Notes under the pieces: generated by a model
Database searches by the model: none
The model's input: the letters and a program-made list of their open reading frames with translations, nothing else
What the model was told of the DNA's origin: nothing
Shown: positions 23,507 through 34,894 of the stretch, in pieces
How the letters are laid out: every line of letters begins with the position of its first letter
How positions within the stretch are numbered: position 1 is the first letter of the stretch
Translations under genes and position numbers: made by a program
Assembly (NCBI GenBank): GCA_034638255.1
Contig: JAWPGT010000053.1
Coordinates: 62,001 to 126,000, forward strand
Source: Coprinus comatus
Taxonomy: Eukaryota > Basidiomycota > Agaricomycetes > Agaricales > Agaricaceae
DNA: 64,000 bases
Reading direction: 5' to 3'

Positions 23507-25912
23507 CTAAGCACCACGATAACCACCTTTCTTACCAGCTGTGATTCCACCATATTTCCTCGTATTCCCAGGTACAGGAATATTAGCGCTAACACCGGTG
23601 GAGGGTAAACTCAACGGAACTTCCAAAACTGTTATTTCTAACGATTTCAGTTCCACTGGAGTTCCGTCGACCTAAGGGATAAAAGAATAATAAGTAAAAC
23701 TCCAATTCAAAAAATGAGATACTTGATGAACAAAAACTAACCTTCTGAACTCTCCACTTCAAATTTTCTTTCAAATACGGTTCAATCACGCTAGGATCCA
23801 ACTCCCCTTCCTCATCTCCCTCTCGTTGTTTCCTAATAAACTCCAAAATCCCATCATTCAACCCCACAAATCCCTCATCCCTCATCTCCCGATGCCTATT
23901 CTTCTGGCAATTCCTACAATGCCCAAGACTAGCTGCACTATTAACAAAAGCATGGTGGGCCCCAATCATATTTTCACTTATAAGCCAATCATTTGGATTT
24001 TCAGGAACTTGACCTAAGAAGAGGAGGACTGAGAAGCTTGTAGTTAGTTCGTATTTTTTGAATGTTACATGAGCTGTCCAGTCGCGTAGGCGGGGCTTTC
24101 TGCTTGGTGGAGGGCTATAGATAGGATGAGGGCTGGTACTGCGACTAGTAGTGGTACCAGTGCCCTTCGTATGGGAATCCGAGGGCGAAGGTACGTTAAT
24201 ACTTCGTGTGGTACTAACGCTTCTGGTTGTACTTTGTGCTTTGGTCCCAGTTGGCTTGAGACTTCTTGTCCGCCCCCCACTTCCTCCACCGGAACGAGAA
24301 CCAGACCCATAAAGATTGTTAACTTGATTTAGAATGGAGTTCCTGACAGCTGTAGAGTTGGACATATCCAATCCAATGAATTCAGGATAAGTATAACCAA
24401 GGGGGCTTGTTTGCTTTAAGTTTGAAGAGGTCCAGAATGAAGTTTGGGAGTCCCAGAATGGTGTAAGAGCTGTTATAACATTAAAAATATATCAGCCGCT
24501 AGTCATCAAGAAGACAAAGGCCCCCAACTGTTCGTAGAAGAGGGAAAGAAGTTAACGTACATGTACTTTCATCAACAGGTTCTTCAGCTTGTAACGTAAA
24601 AGTTCCATCTTCTGCATCACCAGAAGTAATCCAAACATTTGGATTGATGGCAGACCACAATGAAAGCATTCGATCCACATTACAATGATGCAAGTAAAAG
24701 ATTGGATCGAAAGCTAAAGGAGATAGAGTGAGTTTCTCTCGAATAACCACTTCAATCAAGAAACTAAAGATAAATGACGGACGTACCCGCAACAGCAGCG
24801 TCTGCCATGTGCCCATTTCCACCAACAAGAACATGTATGTTATCATGAATAGCTTCAACACTATTACTTGAGCTTCCACCATCGCCAACTGTGTGGCTAC
24901 TAAATGCTGCCCAAGTTTTAACTCGAGTTAACATATTGAAAGTAGCTGAAGTGATAGATCTTTGAGCTCTCGACAGTGCCCTAAAAAAAAAAAGTTGAAA
25001 ATAAATATCAAAATCAAAGGCAGATCAACCCAAAGCCCACCTCTGAAGCCTATCTGTATCATCCTCCGTATTCCTATCCTCCGAAACCGGATGCCTCAAC
25101 GTAGTTTCCCATTCGCTATAAGGTCTAGGAAAACTCCCATGAATCGGATGAAACCTATACCTCCTCAACGGATTATCCACACTCGTTTTCCTTCCATTAC
25201 TAGTAGGAGTAATAATATTCACTTGGTCAAGGGAAATGACTTCTGGCGGAGGAGTTGAATCTGTTGCCCAGTCCCAATATGGTTGACGGAATTTAGTCGC
25301 CGCATCTATCCAGGCTTGTGTATCTGTTGGATAGGTTTGTGCTATTTGTTGAGCATGATTGTGGAGGATTTGCTGTCATAAAGAAAATTTAGCGCGTTTT
25401 TTTTTTTTTGTACGGAACATAACAATAACGCGAGAAAAAAAGTTGATGACAGTTTCAATGAAACACGGAGTCAAAGACATACCTCATATAACATAACATA
25501 AGGCCTATGCCAGGTGGGAAATAGCGCAGAACCATGGGTACAATAACCACCCCATTGGGAATTAACATCCAAATCTTTTAAACCAGTAGCATCGTTCCAA
25601 GTGATATAAGGAAGTCCATGAATTCCCCCGACTTGGAAAAACGAATCGACATCGTCTTGAGATTTGCTGTACATCATCTCTACAAGTGTTCGTGTTACAT
25701 AAGTACAAGTTGAAGCGCGTTGAATATCGATGAGAAAAGTAATATTAGTACAAAAATGACGCGAATACGAACGCGAAAACGAAAACGAAGAACGCACCGA
25801 GAGATTGAACATATAAAGAAAACTGCCTGTCATCTTGAATAAACGTATTAATTTCCAAACGAGGTTGTACCGCTGAAGAAACACCAGCAATAACAAATCT
25901 AGAGTCTGACAT
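23507..25912 (-). CDS. Tyrosinase (polyphenol oxidase), type-3 copper
   Basis: Spliced minus-strand gene with an ATG at 25912 ([13 protein letters not shown]). CuA ligands are in [11 protein letters not shown] and [15 protein letters not shown]; the Cys two residues before the second His is the thioether cysteine position. CuB ligands are in [14 protein letters not shown] and [19 protein letters not shown]. After the catalytic core come [20 protein letters not shown] and a Gly/Ser/Arg-rich linker. The C-terminal region (ARLRDWT-like [25 protein letters not shown]-type [13 protein letters not shown] at the end) is the cap domain that in fungal tyrosinases is cleaved to activate the enzyme. It hydroxylates monophenols and oxidises o-diphenols, leading to melanin. 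About eight exons. There is no signal peptide, as expected for cytosolic fungal tyrosinases. Confidence 0.93.
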
Positions 25913-27561
25913 GGTTGATGCCTGTAAAGTCAAATCTGACGCGTGGAGTTGACAAGAGTTAAGAGGAGTGAAAGAGAGAGGACGGAAAGGAAGCGCCTCA
26001 CTTGTCAAGGGGTATGGAAAATTGGAAATGATTGACCAGTTGACCTGTCTTCCCAAACTATTGCGCGTCCCCTCTTCCTTTAAATATCCTGTCAAGGATA
26101 AGATTCAGAATCTGAAGAAGGGTCCAACCGGGGCAAAAAGAAGCTGAAAGTGATCCTTGAGTCCATATTTGCACTAGCCTCCCAAAGAAAAACGAAAACG
26201 CCGATATAAATGCCGTTAATACTTTTACTTATCCCAAACTTGGCCTTCTCAGACAATTCTCAACTGAAACAAACTCAGTGATGTCCTGTCGGACGTGATG
26301 AATGGTATAGATAGCTCCACTGTCCCTGACCAATTTGACAGTGGACATCTCGGAAATTTCAGGTGCCTGTGGTCCCTTCAAATCAGTGCTTAACAACGCG
26401 TCAACACCGTACAAATGCTCACAGTTTTGCAAGCAAACCTACTTAAAGACGACAAACGTCTTTCTAATACCTAACCGCCACACGCAGCCCATTGTGGCAC
26501 TAGCACCTAATAGGCGCTTGACATCTAACAAAGGCTTTTAGTTGTTTCATCAACTCAAACCATCTCCAAGGGTAACAATCCTTTTCAAACACTTCCACCT
26601 CCACCTCCTGAGCGTGTATCTGTGGGCGCCTCCAAAGCCTAAAATAATAAATAATAGTAATAATAAAAAAGCATCACAAGGCCACACCAACATGTGGAAA
26701 AGAAGTTAATATTTAGGACCGCCCAACGTCCAAGCTTCTAAAGCTTCCCAAGGTGTCATAATGAGGAAACAATCAACGCCCACCGGGTGCACAAGCGGCA
26801 CATAGAGTCGGTATGTGGAAATTAAAACTCTTTCCCCTCAAAAAGATGTTCATGGATCATAACCTTTGAGATATGTGTCATCATTCTCAACTATCGGCCT
26901 TTCAGTCTTCCGGGTCATAATGGGGAAGAACCGGCGGAACAACCAAAACTCATTTACCAATGCAACCAGTCTATCAGCGGCATGCAGTGGAAAAACCAAA
27001 ATCCTTTCTCCATAAAAAGTGATTCACAAGTCTTTTGGATACCATGGAATCTGGATATGGATCCTGCACCAACGTCCAGCTCCCCTCCCTTCCAAACACT
27101 TACCACTCCAAAGGTGACATTGCCAGATTTAAACGGGGAACAACGAAGGCGTGGTATTCGGCCTTGGTTATTTTAAAAGAAGCCGAAGCCGAGGTGGCGT
27201 TTAAAGACCAAAGATTCGGGGTTGGAAAAAAGGACATTGCTAAAACATTTCTGGGAGAAGAGAAGCTGGTGAAGAGGGGTCAGAGAAGGAAAGTAACCTC
27301 GAACCCCATTGTCAAGTCTTACGAATCAGGGTAGTCTTCTACGCATATAAGTGAAGGGAGAAAAGTCGAAGTCGGAAGGGGTGTCTCGGAGAAGGGGTGA
27401 GCTTCATTGGAACCTTTAGGACATTGATGGACAATATTGGTGAGGATTCTCGAGTGTCATAGCCAAAGTGCCAGTGTGGAACGAGGAACGTGTTCTGTGG
27501 GAAAGCTCGCAGCACAGAACACTCAAAGTGAAGTTCAATGCACACCGCCACAAGCTAAGCG
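25913..27561. other. Tyrosinase promoter side and repeat-like spacer
   Basis: The first few hundred bases are the tyrosinase promoter. Further right, short frames (26229-26432 minus; 27035-27334 plus) have no family features I recognise. Sequence around 26780-26860 and 26950-27020 shows loose similarity to itself (AGCGGCA, then TGGAAA and a TCC..AAAAAG motif), perhaps an old repeat. Confidence 0.3.
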
Positions 27562-28259
27562 GATTTAGATTTGGCCGGGTTTTGGCGTGCCCGTTCATTA
27601 GCGTCAAATACCCGCCAAATCCCTCCAAATCCCCGCCACATGTTTCTATCCCTACTTCCAATCATATGTCAGCTGGCGTCATGAACGACTTCTCATACAA
27701 AGTGCAGGTTTCAAGTACCATTGAATGATTTACAAATATATTGGATGCGACCTTGGCAAGGGGCCTGAATCCTGACAGCGGTTGTGTACTATAGTCTAAG
27801 TGGCATGTCGCCAGCTATTTGCAGTGGTAGCGAACTTACCATGCACACTCAGATGGACAAGCTCAGCGTATGCCGTTCGTTCAAATTTCTAGTTGCAACT
27901 TTATCATTTGGAGAGCTATGCCGGGTCACCTCTTTAATGATTATAAATCAAGCTTCAACTTCTAGACTCAAGAGTCGAGAATCGATGGCAACTATCAACG
28001 TAATTCAAGTTTGTGTACCAGTACATAACTCCCTCCCCTTCAACTTCTTCACTCGTCGAAAGCCTCAAGAACTGACTTCAATGCATTTGTGGTAGGCAAC
28101 TAGACTCTGGGTAATGACATGGTAAACCTGCAAAGTCTGAGTCCACAAAATCACAAGCATACTCGGGTATTAGTTTTTAACTTGAGGGTACAATTGTCCG
28201 CCAATCCATGGTAAAACCCGCCAAAACCCGCCACGTCCGCCATAACCCGGCTAAATCTA
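27562..28259. repeat. Possible non-autonomous element with inverted ends rich in CCCGCCAAA
   Basis: The left end (27562-27587) reads GATTTAGATTTGGCCGGGTT, and the right end (28243-28259) reads AACCCGGCTAAATCTAC. These are imperfect inverted repeats. Next to each lie short repeats of CCCGCCAAA/CCCGCCAC type (27610-27645 and 28217-28240). About 700 bp in between has no coding sequence. This could be a MITE-like or other non-autonomous element. Target-site duplications are not clear, so it is tentative. Confidence 0.3.
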
Positions 28260-28297
28260 CTTGCCCGTACTAACTCTAGCTAAGGGAAACTTCCCTA

Positions 28298-28459
28298 AAC
28301 CTCTACCTGCCAGACATCATTGGAACAAAGGAAGGAATAGAAGCTCTCATTGACCTCCTAGACAAATCTGGGGCCTACACGAAGTCTGGGATAGGACCTC
28401 CACAACCTACGCACCCAATTCGCGACCACGACAACGCTATCCACGTTGCGCCAGGATAA
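28298..28459 (+). pseudogene. Transposon ORF fragment
   Basis: A short in-frame remnant reads NLYLPDIIGTKEGIEALIDL, then DKSGAYTKSGIGPP, ending at TAA 28459. The pattern LP..GT.EG.EALI.....SGA.TK.G is one I associate with polyproteins of basidiomycete retroelements, but I cannot name the family. No upstream reading frame continues it for long, so it is a relic. Confidence 0.4.
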
Positions 28460-30042
28460 GGTATCTCAAAAGAGTCTACCCTTCCTCGTGTTTCTCTTTT
28501 CTTTTCTCCTTATTTTTATGCTTCCATATGCCCCTTTCCATTTACTTTAACATGTCTCCATATGACCGTACATCTAGTTGCCACCGAAGTTTTCTTCCCG
28601 AGACTCTCATTTCGCTACCCTTCACCGAAAATTGACACCTCCACATTTGTCGCAGATCTTTTTCTTTAACCGTAGCTCACAAACCACCGAATGGGGCCCC
28701 AATATGCTATAACTTAATACCCTTGAGGTTTTTGTAGTGTACCAGGTCCACTGCGTCTTAACAGCTGTTTGCTTGTAGCGGGACATAAATGTTGAACCAA
28801 AAAAAAAAACTCTCACCCAGCGAAAAATCAGGGCGTGGGATTTCGGATATTTCAGAACGTAGTTGAAACTGTATTACTAATCGGCCTTTTTCGTACATCT
28901 CCCATGACCAACACCTCTATGCCATGACGTCTGACATTATCTGCTTTTTTGCTTTTAACTACTCTCTAGAAAAACAATACATATGGATCAATATTACACT
29001 GGACACTTAGTGCAAGTTTTAACTTCCGCTATGCCCTTCTCTCTCCTTTTCTAGTACCACTACCTCTCCTACAGCTCGAGGCCAACGCCATGCCACCCCG
29101 GCTCAACACAACTGCTGGCAAGCTTGTTGCATGTCCCTGCCATATCCATAGGTGTTTTGGGAAGATTCTGGTACATCCCGGCACCAGATCTTGTCGTATG
29201 AGAGAAGAGACTAAAGGAAACAAGAAGAATCCAAGTCTGGAGTTGAATGAGAATTATTGAGTCCTGGTCCAAGCCGTAAACGAAGGAGAGTAGAAACAGA
29301 AGTAGAGTATGTTGGTCCTATGGTAAGCTCACTACAGCCATTCTCTATACCAATACTAACTGTTTGTATGTTGTAGACAACAACGTTATCTGTACGGAAC
29401 TACTGGATAACATTCAGCCTCGCTCGTCCCGAACACCTCCAATATCCCTCAAACCACCTCCAGAACCGCTTCGTACAGATGCCCTGTATTCTGGAGAGAA
29501 AAGCAGATATCTATGCTCGATAATTTTTGAAAAAAATGTGCGATGAAGAAAAAGGTAGTAGATAAATTTCATTATACTTATAGAAATAATGCAACGATCT
29601 TTGTCATTGGTCTGACACCATCTCTATTTCTCTAACGTCAGATGGTTTCAGACAGATGGAGAAATCTGGTGCGAGATTTTTGACTGCGACAAACACTTGA
29701 GATAACCCTCTCCTGGGTTTACCGACATCACACTGTTTGAAAAGGCTCCTATATGACGAGTACAGCACTCTTCGTCAATAATTGGGATGTTCGAAAGTAG
29801 CTCAAAGAATATTTCACGCTAGGCCAGGGAATCCCTTGATTTATCGAAAAAATTCAAGGGCTGTTTCAATAGCCAATGGTAACTATCCTTTGGTGTCAGT
29901 AATTACGATGATGCTACGGAAGTGAGGAACATACCTCCGATCTGATCATCATTGAGTCATTATAAAACATATTTTGGATGCTTGAGAGTGGATCTTCAAC
30001 AGCCCTGTGTAGTTGAGCTTTTATGCAGTCAACGTCAATGTC
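28460..30042. other. Repeat-derived spacer, no intact gene seen
   Basis: Short unconserved frames only. The part near 29900-30042 on the minus strand may hold the last exon of the broken NACHT gene (DVDCIKAQLHRAVEDPL-like translation at about 30030-29980). Confidence 0.35.
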
Positions 30043-31435
30043 CTAACCAAGAGCCTGGATGAACGAGTCTATAAAGTCCTTGACGTAATCCTCCGGAGCG
30101 GATGAGATGCGTATATCTATGACTCTCCGTTGAAGGAACGTTTGCATGTGCTCTGCATTAAAGCCAAACCGTCCTGCGCTGGGGTCGTGAAGAAAATCGG
30201 AGAAGGATGCATGGTAAAAGCCTTTCCAGGCACCGCCGTTAGCAATATCAAGCACTAGACGGAGACTTGTTTTGGCGTTCAATAATCTTTCTTCAGTCAA
30301 ACCAATTATTAGATTGGCAAAGCCCCGATTCCACCACTGAAGGAGAGAATGCTCCTGGAGCCATTTTTGTGAATATATTAAATGGAGAGCATCATCTCGG
30401 ATTATACTTGAAGGAATTTCTTCAATGATTCTCGCGTATAAGCCATAGAGGTAATCCATTGGATTACTTGACCCAAATCTATCGAGTGTCTATAACAGTT
30501 TCCAGTCGTAACTTGGGGTCGCCGTCGTCGTTATCAATGAATCGAATAATGGTGGCAGCTAAGGCAAATAATCCTGACGGTTTTTTGATGATCTTTAGGA
30601 GCTTCTCCTCACCCGGCCACTCTTCGTCTACAACATCCACCAACTTGTCCTGAATTCTCTTAAATCCGTCCCTCATGTACCGCTCTACATCGTATCTTCC
30701 TTCCTCAGAGTTCACCTCCAATTCCTCGATTCAACACCACTCTTGAACATCCCCTCTATCCAGAAGGCGTTTCAAATGACGTTCGGGCCTGCTGCAAATC
30801 ATCCACAAAATTGGAAGAGTCGATCCAGTAAATTTTACCACCTGTATTATCTGTTCTACTATTTGTTGCTGATCCTTCTTCTCTTTGCATTGATCCAACC
30901 CATCAAGAACTATTAGGAACTTCTTCGTCGTCTTTATGCATCGAAGGGGTTTAATAATGAGCTCCTCGAACTGAACATTGAGATCGGCAGTCACGTCGGC
31001 AGCCAGGATTTTGCCGATTTCCTGTTGATAGTCCGAGTTCATCAAAGCTAACTGATATGCGATGGTAGGAAATACGGTCTGGGGGTTGTTCCGACTATTG
31101 GGTCGAGAGAAAAAGAAACTACCCACGAGGATCTCCCTCTCCTTCGCACACTCTGCGAGCGTTTGGCCAAATGCAGATTTTCCAACACCGGCAGCTCCAT
31201 ACAACCAGTATACCTGTTTCTTTCGATCGGGATCCTCTAGCCATTCCAATGCCGCGTTTAGCATCAATTTGTGGGTTTCTGGATGGCATCGAGGAGCACC
31301 AGCGGTGAGTTCTGCGACGGTTTTTGAGCATTGCAAAAGCAGTAGCAGTACGAGTGCTACAATTTCATATTAACAAATGGGACTAGGCAAGCTAATTCAG
31401 ACCTTACCTTTTGCGCCTTTGTCCGTACCGTGCAT
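30043..31435 (-). pseudogene. Broken NACHT (NLR-like) P-loop NTPase gene
   Basis: On the minus strand a start at about 31435 (MHGTDKGAK) joins over a short intron to TVAELTAGAPRCHPETH. The NACHT core follows, with Walker A GAAGVGKSA, SFFFSRPNSRNNP, Walker B FLIVLDGLDQC and the sensor-like ILWMICSRPERHLKRL. At about 30733-30731 there is an in-frame TGA right after GDVQEWC. The same frame then continues with VNSEEGRYDVERYMRDGF and LLKIIKKPSGLFALAATIIR. Near 30479 a second break, a +1 shift after LETVIDT, moves to the frame carrying NPMDYLYGLYARIIEEIP through to 30043. Fungal NACHT proteins act in non-self recognition and programmed cell death. Two independent lesions argue for a pseudogene. Confidence 0.75.
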
Positions 31436-32024
31436 GATAGTGTTATTATTTCCATGGATACCAAAATTTGTAGAGTTGTCGATCACAGCGAGTTAGTTTA
31501 CATGAGTGTTATGTGATCCTCCTTCATTTAAATCTTGCAACCATCTTTTCGTGGTTCATTAGCGTCTGTATCTCAAAGCGATTACATACTAACTGGCAAT
31601 GTTTGGACTGTGTGGTGATGCCAATGGTGTAGATTGCACTAATTGTCCGTCAAAAGACTCAATTTCCGGAGTAATATTGTTGTTGGCAATGGGAATGGAA
31701 ATGCACTCTTCGATCTGCAGTACTGTACCCCAGAACAGTTAAGTTAACGACAATTAATTTACATTCGGACGAGCCAAATGCGTAATGAATTTATACATAC
31801 AAATTTTCTTTTTCTGTCGACGATTTTTCCAATATCCCCAGGAACAATATTTTAAGATTTTGATATTAGATTGTTGATGTTTTATCTCTTGTAGTGGATA
31901 GAGAAAGAGTTTTGAGAGGGAGAGTGAACAACACTTGATCTATACCTCGTTTCTACCTCATGTTGCTATGTTAGGTTCTAAATCTGATACGATTGTACTT
32001 GTTGACCTTCCCAGAATCAAGTTC
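31436..32024. other. Spacer, no gene seen
   Basis: AT-rich spacer that would contain the 5' region of the NACHT pseudogene. No further feature recognised. Confidence 0.3.
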
Positions 32025-32700
32025 TTAATCCGTTCTCGTAAGCGTAGCAAGTAGCGTACGGTATAAGTATTGTTTTAAAAAGAAAATCACGCACAGCTTT
32101 GGGATCTGAGCTAAATTTATTCGAACGAATATAGCATTTTCGAGATCACTTAATTTCCCTTGAATATTGTTGTTCCTCTGGTCTCCAGCATATAGGATGT
32201 TTCCACAGCTGATGTTACGATGTACCCAGTCAACGAGCCCATGATGAGTACAGCTGAAAATACCTCCAATATCGTATGCAACCATGCAAGATTGCAACTC
32301 ACCAATCCAAGTATCGTGAATAGCCTGTGTTGCTTCCTCATTGAGCCTGGAGGAAGCGCGTTTAAGTGCTGTGCCAATTTCAATGTGGACCAGTCGACAC
32401 TTTGAAAGCGCAGTTGACCATTTTCAGTAAGTACCTGTGGTTGATGTGCTACCACTATGGAAAGAACTCGAATCGTGACTGTCAGATCGTAGAATGAGGA
32501 TAATGGACAGGGAAACAGTGCCTTTATTCGTCTGGCGCTGGCTGCCCCCGTTTTCGAAACCTCCCCCCCCCCCCCAATCATAAATAATTTCCAAAACCAG
32601 ACCCGTCAAATACATTTCGCTCATCATACAGCGATGAATGAGTGGTTGAACGTCTCGAGGAAAATCCTCAATCTTCTCTTTGTATATCTCTGCTAAAGTT
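32025..32700 (-). pseudogene. FunK1-type protein kinase remnant
   Basis: The minus strand carries a catalytic-loop-like WVHRNISCGNILY (HRN in place of HRD) and GKLSDLENA (in place of the usual D(L/F)(E/D)YA). These are separated by frame changes from fragments upstream such as LPPGSMRKQHRLF. A run of about 14 C at 32566-32579 sits in the upstream part, before ..MYLTGLVLEIIYDWGGG. The motif set matches the basidiomycete FunK1 kinases. No continuous frame covers a whole kinase. Confidence 0.55.
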
Positions 32701-33093
32701 TCTACTGCCTTGAATTATATATCATCCTGATTGGCCTTTTCAGTACAAGCACCTAAATCTTGCTCGCCAAGTTCAGGTAGGGCAACTAGTAATTAAATAA
32801 TATACCTGTTTCCTGTAGAATGACACTTTGAGTGTATGGGAGAGGTGATCACCTCGTGCAACTGGTATTGTGGTAATACTAAGGGAAGAGCACAACGTGG
32901 TCGAGCCTGGCAATGCGACGGGAGAACGACAGCGGCTCACCGGTCGTTCAGGAGTCACACCTGGTGTCAATCCGAGGGAGGTGGGAGGGTAAATAAAATG
33001 ATGAAGCAACGAGATGTTGCATTCATATGGAGTGGTATGGAGGGATCAGACAGGTAAGTACGCGTGAACAGTGACGCGTTGTTGCCAATTAGG
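32701..33093. other. Spacer, no gene seen
   Basis: Short overlapping frames only. It may be the inner part of a decayed retroelement that ends at the hairpin module at 33094-33150. Confidence 0.3.
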
Positions 33094-33150
33094 CCACGTG
33101 AATCTCCTTTCAAGACATCGCATCTGACGCTGTGCGTCAGATCCTCCACT
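33094..33150 (+). repeat. Solo terminal hairpin module of an Ngaro-like element
   Basis: The sequence has CACGTGA (33095), then CTTTCAAGA and a stem GCATCTGACGC-TGT-GCGTCAGATCC (33120-33144), followed by CCACT. Order and spacing match the end of the full-length element at 52750-52792 (CACGTGA, CTACAAGAAAGC, GCATCTGAC-TTC-GTCAGATGC, TTCACT). It has the same orientation as that end. No ORFs of such an element are left next to it. Confidence 0.6.
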
Positions 33151-34416
33151 CCGGTCACACATACTTAAGTGCAACCCATGTTGTTCCGACCGTTTCCATG
33201 AATCCTATAGTATATAACCTCATACGCATGTTACTGTATTATTGGTATAATGAGATACAGGAGAATAGCACACACTACAAGTAATTAAACCGGTTTATTG
33301 CCGCTCAGCTCTTCCTTGCCTTGTACACAGTGCGCTTCTGAGATCTGAACACTCGCTCCCCAATAAAAGAGCATCGTTTAGATAGCCATCTCCCCCTCAA
33401 CCCTTCTCATTTCTCTTTCGTTCTCTCTTTCATCTAAACCCAGTGTGCCATTGGCCAGGCACGGGTCGGTGCATTCTTCAAGTTAGTATCATCGTATGTG
33501 ACGAAAGTGTCTGATACTAGATCACTTTTAAGTGCTTCCTTCTTATGGACCAATGGATATTGAACAGTGGCTGTACTATATTGTAATAGCAGTGCTGTTT
33601 TCCCGATATATATACATTCATGTTGACAGTCATATGTTCTTACACTGAACGATCTGTACATCTCTGTATATCGTTACTCAGAGTGCTGCAGAAGTATTAA
33701 TAAGACAATATGTATTTTGTATGTCAGTTTACTTCACTTCCGCCCTCTTGTAGTTACAGTAGTAGTAAACAATCATCGAGGCGACTACATTTCTGGCAGT
33801 TATCAGGAGTTATGGTCCACCACTGAATATTCAGGCTTGGGTCTTGTTGAATTGAAGGCTCTAACATTTGGTCACCCCTCGGAAGTAATTCACAATATAT
33901 CATTTCTTATTTTTATTGTTTTTCGGAGAAGTATTTCTTACTTTCTACGGCTTGCTCTAATCAGACTATAGAAAAAGAGTGAATGAGATGAGAGACATTC
34001 TCATAAGTATGTGTACCGCGTTGGTTTTTCCAAACTAAGGATCAACGTAATGTGAAGGAACACAAACGACAAAACCCCCACATGCACACTACGTATGAGC
34101 ATGTCATGTGATGTTCCTGATTAACCCTGGAGTTCGAGTCGGGATTGTTGAATATTTTATTTCTGCTCCATGGGTGATATCTCACGCAGCATGTTGATGA
34201 ATGTTTCTTTATTTTTCACTAGGCATCATGCCCTCAAAACCTTCAATATTCAATAATTGCACGGATCCCTGTTCGAGCATGAGCGACCACTTCTGGAGCT
34301 TTCAGCGACCAATATGATCTCATTATGACATCATACAGTGTTTCATTTACTGTTACACATATTCACAGAAACCCCCAGACTTGGATCCGCTTCCTCCAAG
34401 CACCAAATCGACTACC
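33151..34416. other. Spacer upstream of CYSTM-like gene
   Basis: No coding region recognised. The last few hundred bases are the promoter of the small gene at 34417. I looked for a tRNA around 34125 (GTTCGAGTC) and found no cloverleaf. Confidence 0.35.
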
Positions 34417-34894
34417 ATGGCAATATTTGGCATTAAAGAGAACACTGGGTCTGTCCCACTTAATAAACCCGGACCGACCTACCAGGGGGATGGACGAGCC
34501 CCGCAAGATGGTACGTCAGTAGTTTAGTGGCAAATCAAGGGCATGAAAAAGTTTGTTGACAACCTCCACCTAACGGAACACTTTCATATCAGCCTCTTAC
34601 TACTACGAATCAGAAGCTCAACAACAAGGAACGGGCTATTATCAATCTCAACCTCGAATGGTTTATGTTCAGCCAAGTCGGTCGCCTAGAGATGATGATT
34701 CGTGTTGTCTTCCTTGTTGCGCCTGGTACGTCCATACTGATATAATTAAGAAAGTTATTACTGATAGTTTCACTTCCGACGTTGTTCTGATTTCTGATTT
34801 CATGCTATCGACGATTTATCGGCCATTGACGTACAATAGTTTGACAGGTGTTTGTACCGCATGGCTTTGTTGTCCTTGGTGCATTGTAATCTAA
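34417..34894 (+). CDS. Small cysteine-rich CYSTM-like membrane-tail protein
   Basis: Three exons, 34417-34510, 34593-34725 and 34840-34894, joined in phase give about 93 residues. The ATG is in a strong context (ACCATGG) and opens MAIFGIKENTGSVPLNKPGP. The middle is Tyr/Gln-rich (ASYYYESEAQQQGTGYYQSQ, then VYVQPSRSPRDDDS). The C-terminus is a Cys-rich hydrophobic tail: CCLPCCACLTGVC then TAWLCCPWCIVI. A Pro/Gln/Tyr-rich head and a CC-rich C-terminal membrane segment is the CYSTM family layout, linked in yeasts and plants to stress tolerance at the plasma membrane. No single reading frame spans it, so it is easily missed. The acceptor at 34839 was chosen because it alone keeps the Cys-rich frame. 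Confidence 0.65.

Noticed and set aside
27035..27334. 99-residue plus-strand frame
   Set aside because: I recognise no domain. It is Lys/Glu-rich, lies in repeat-derived sequence and its start is not supported.
34100..34160. tRNA-like GTTCGAGTC string
   Set aside because: No matching acceptor, D and anticodon stems could be folded around it.
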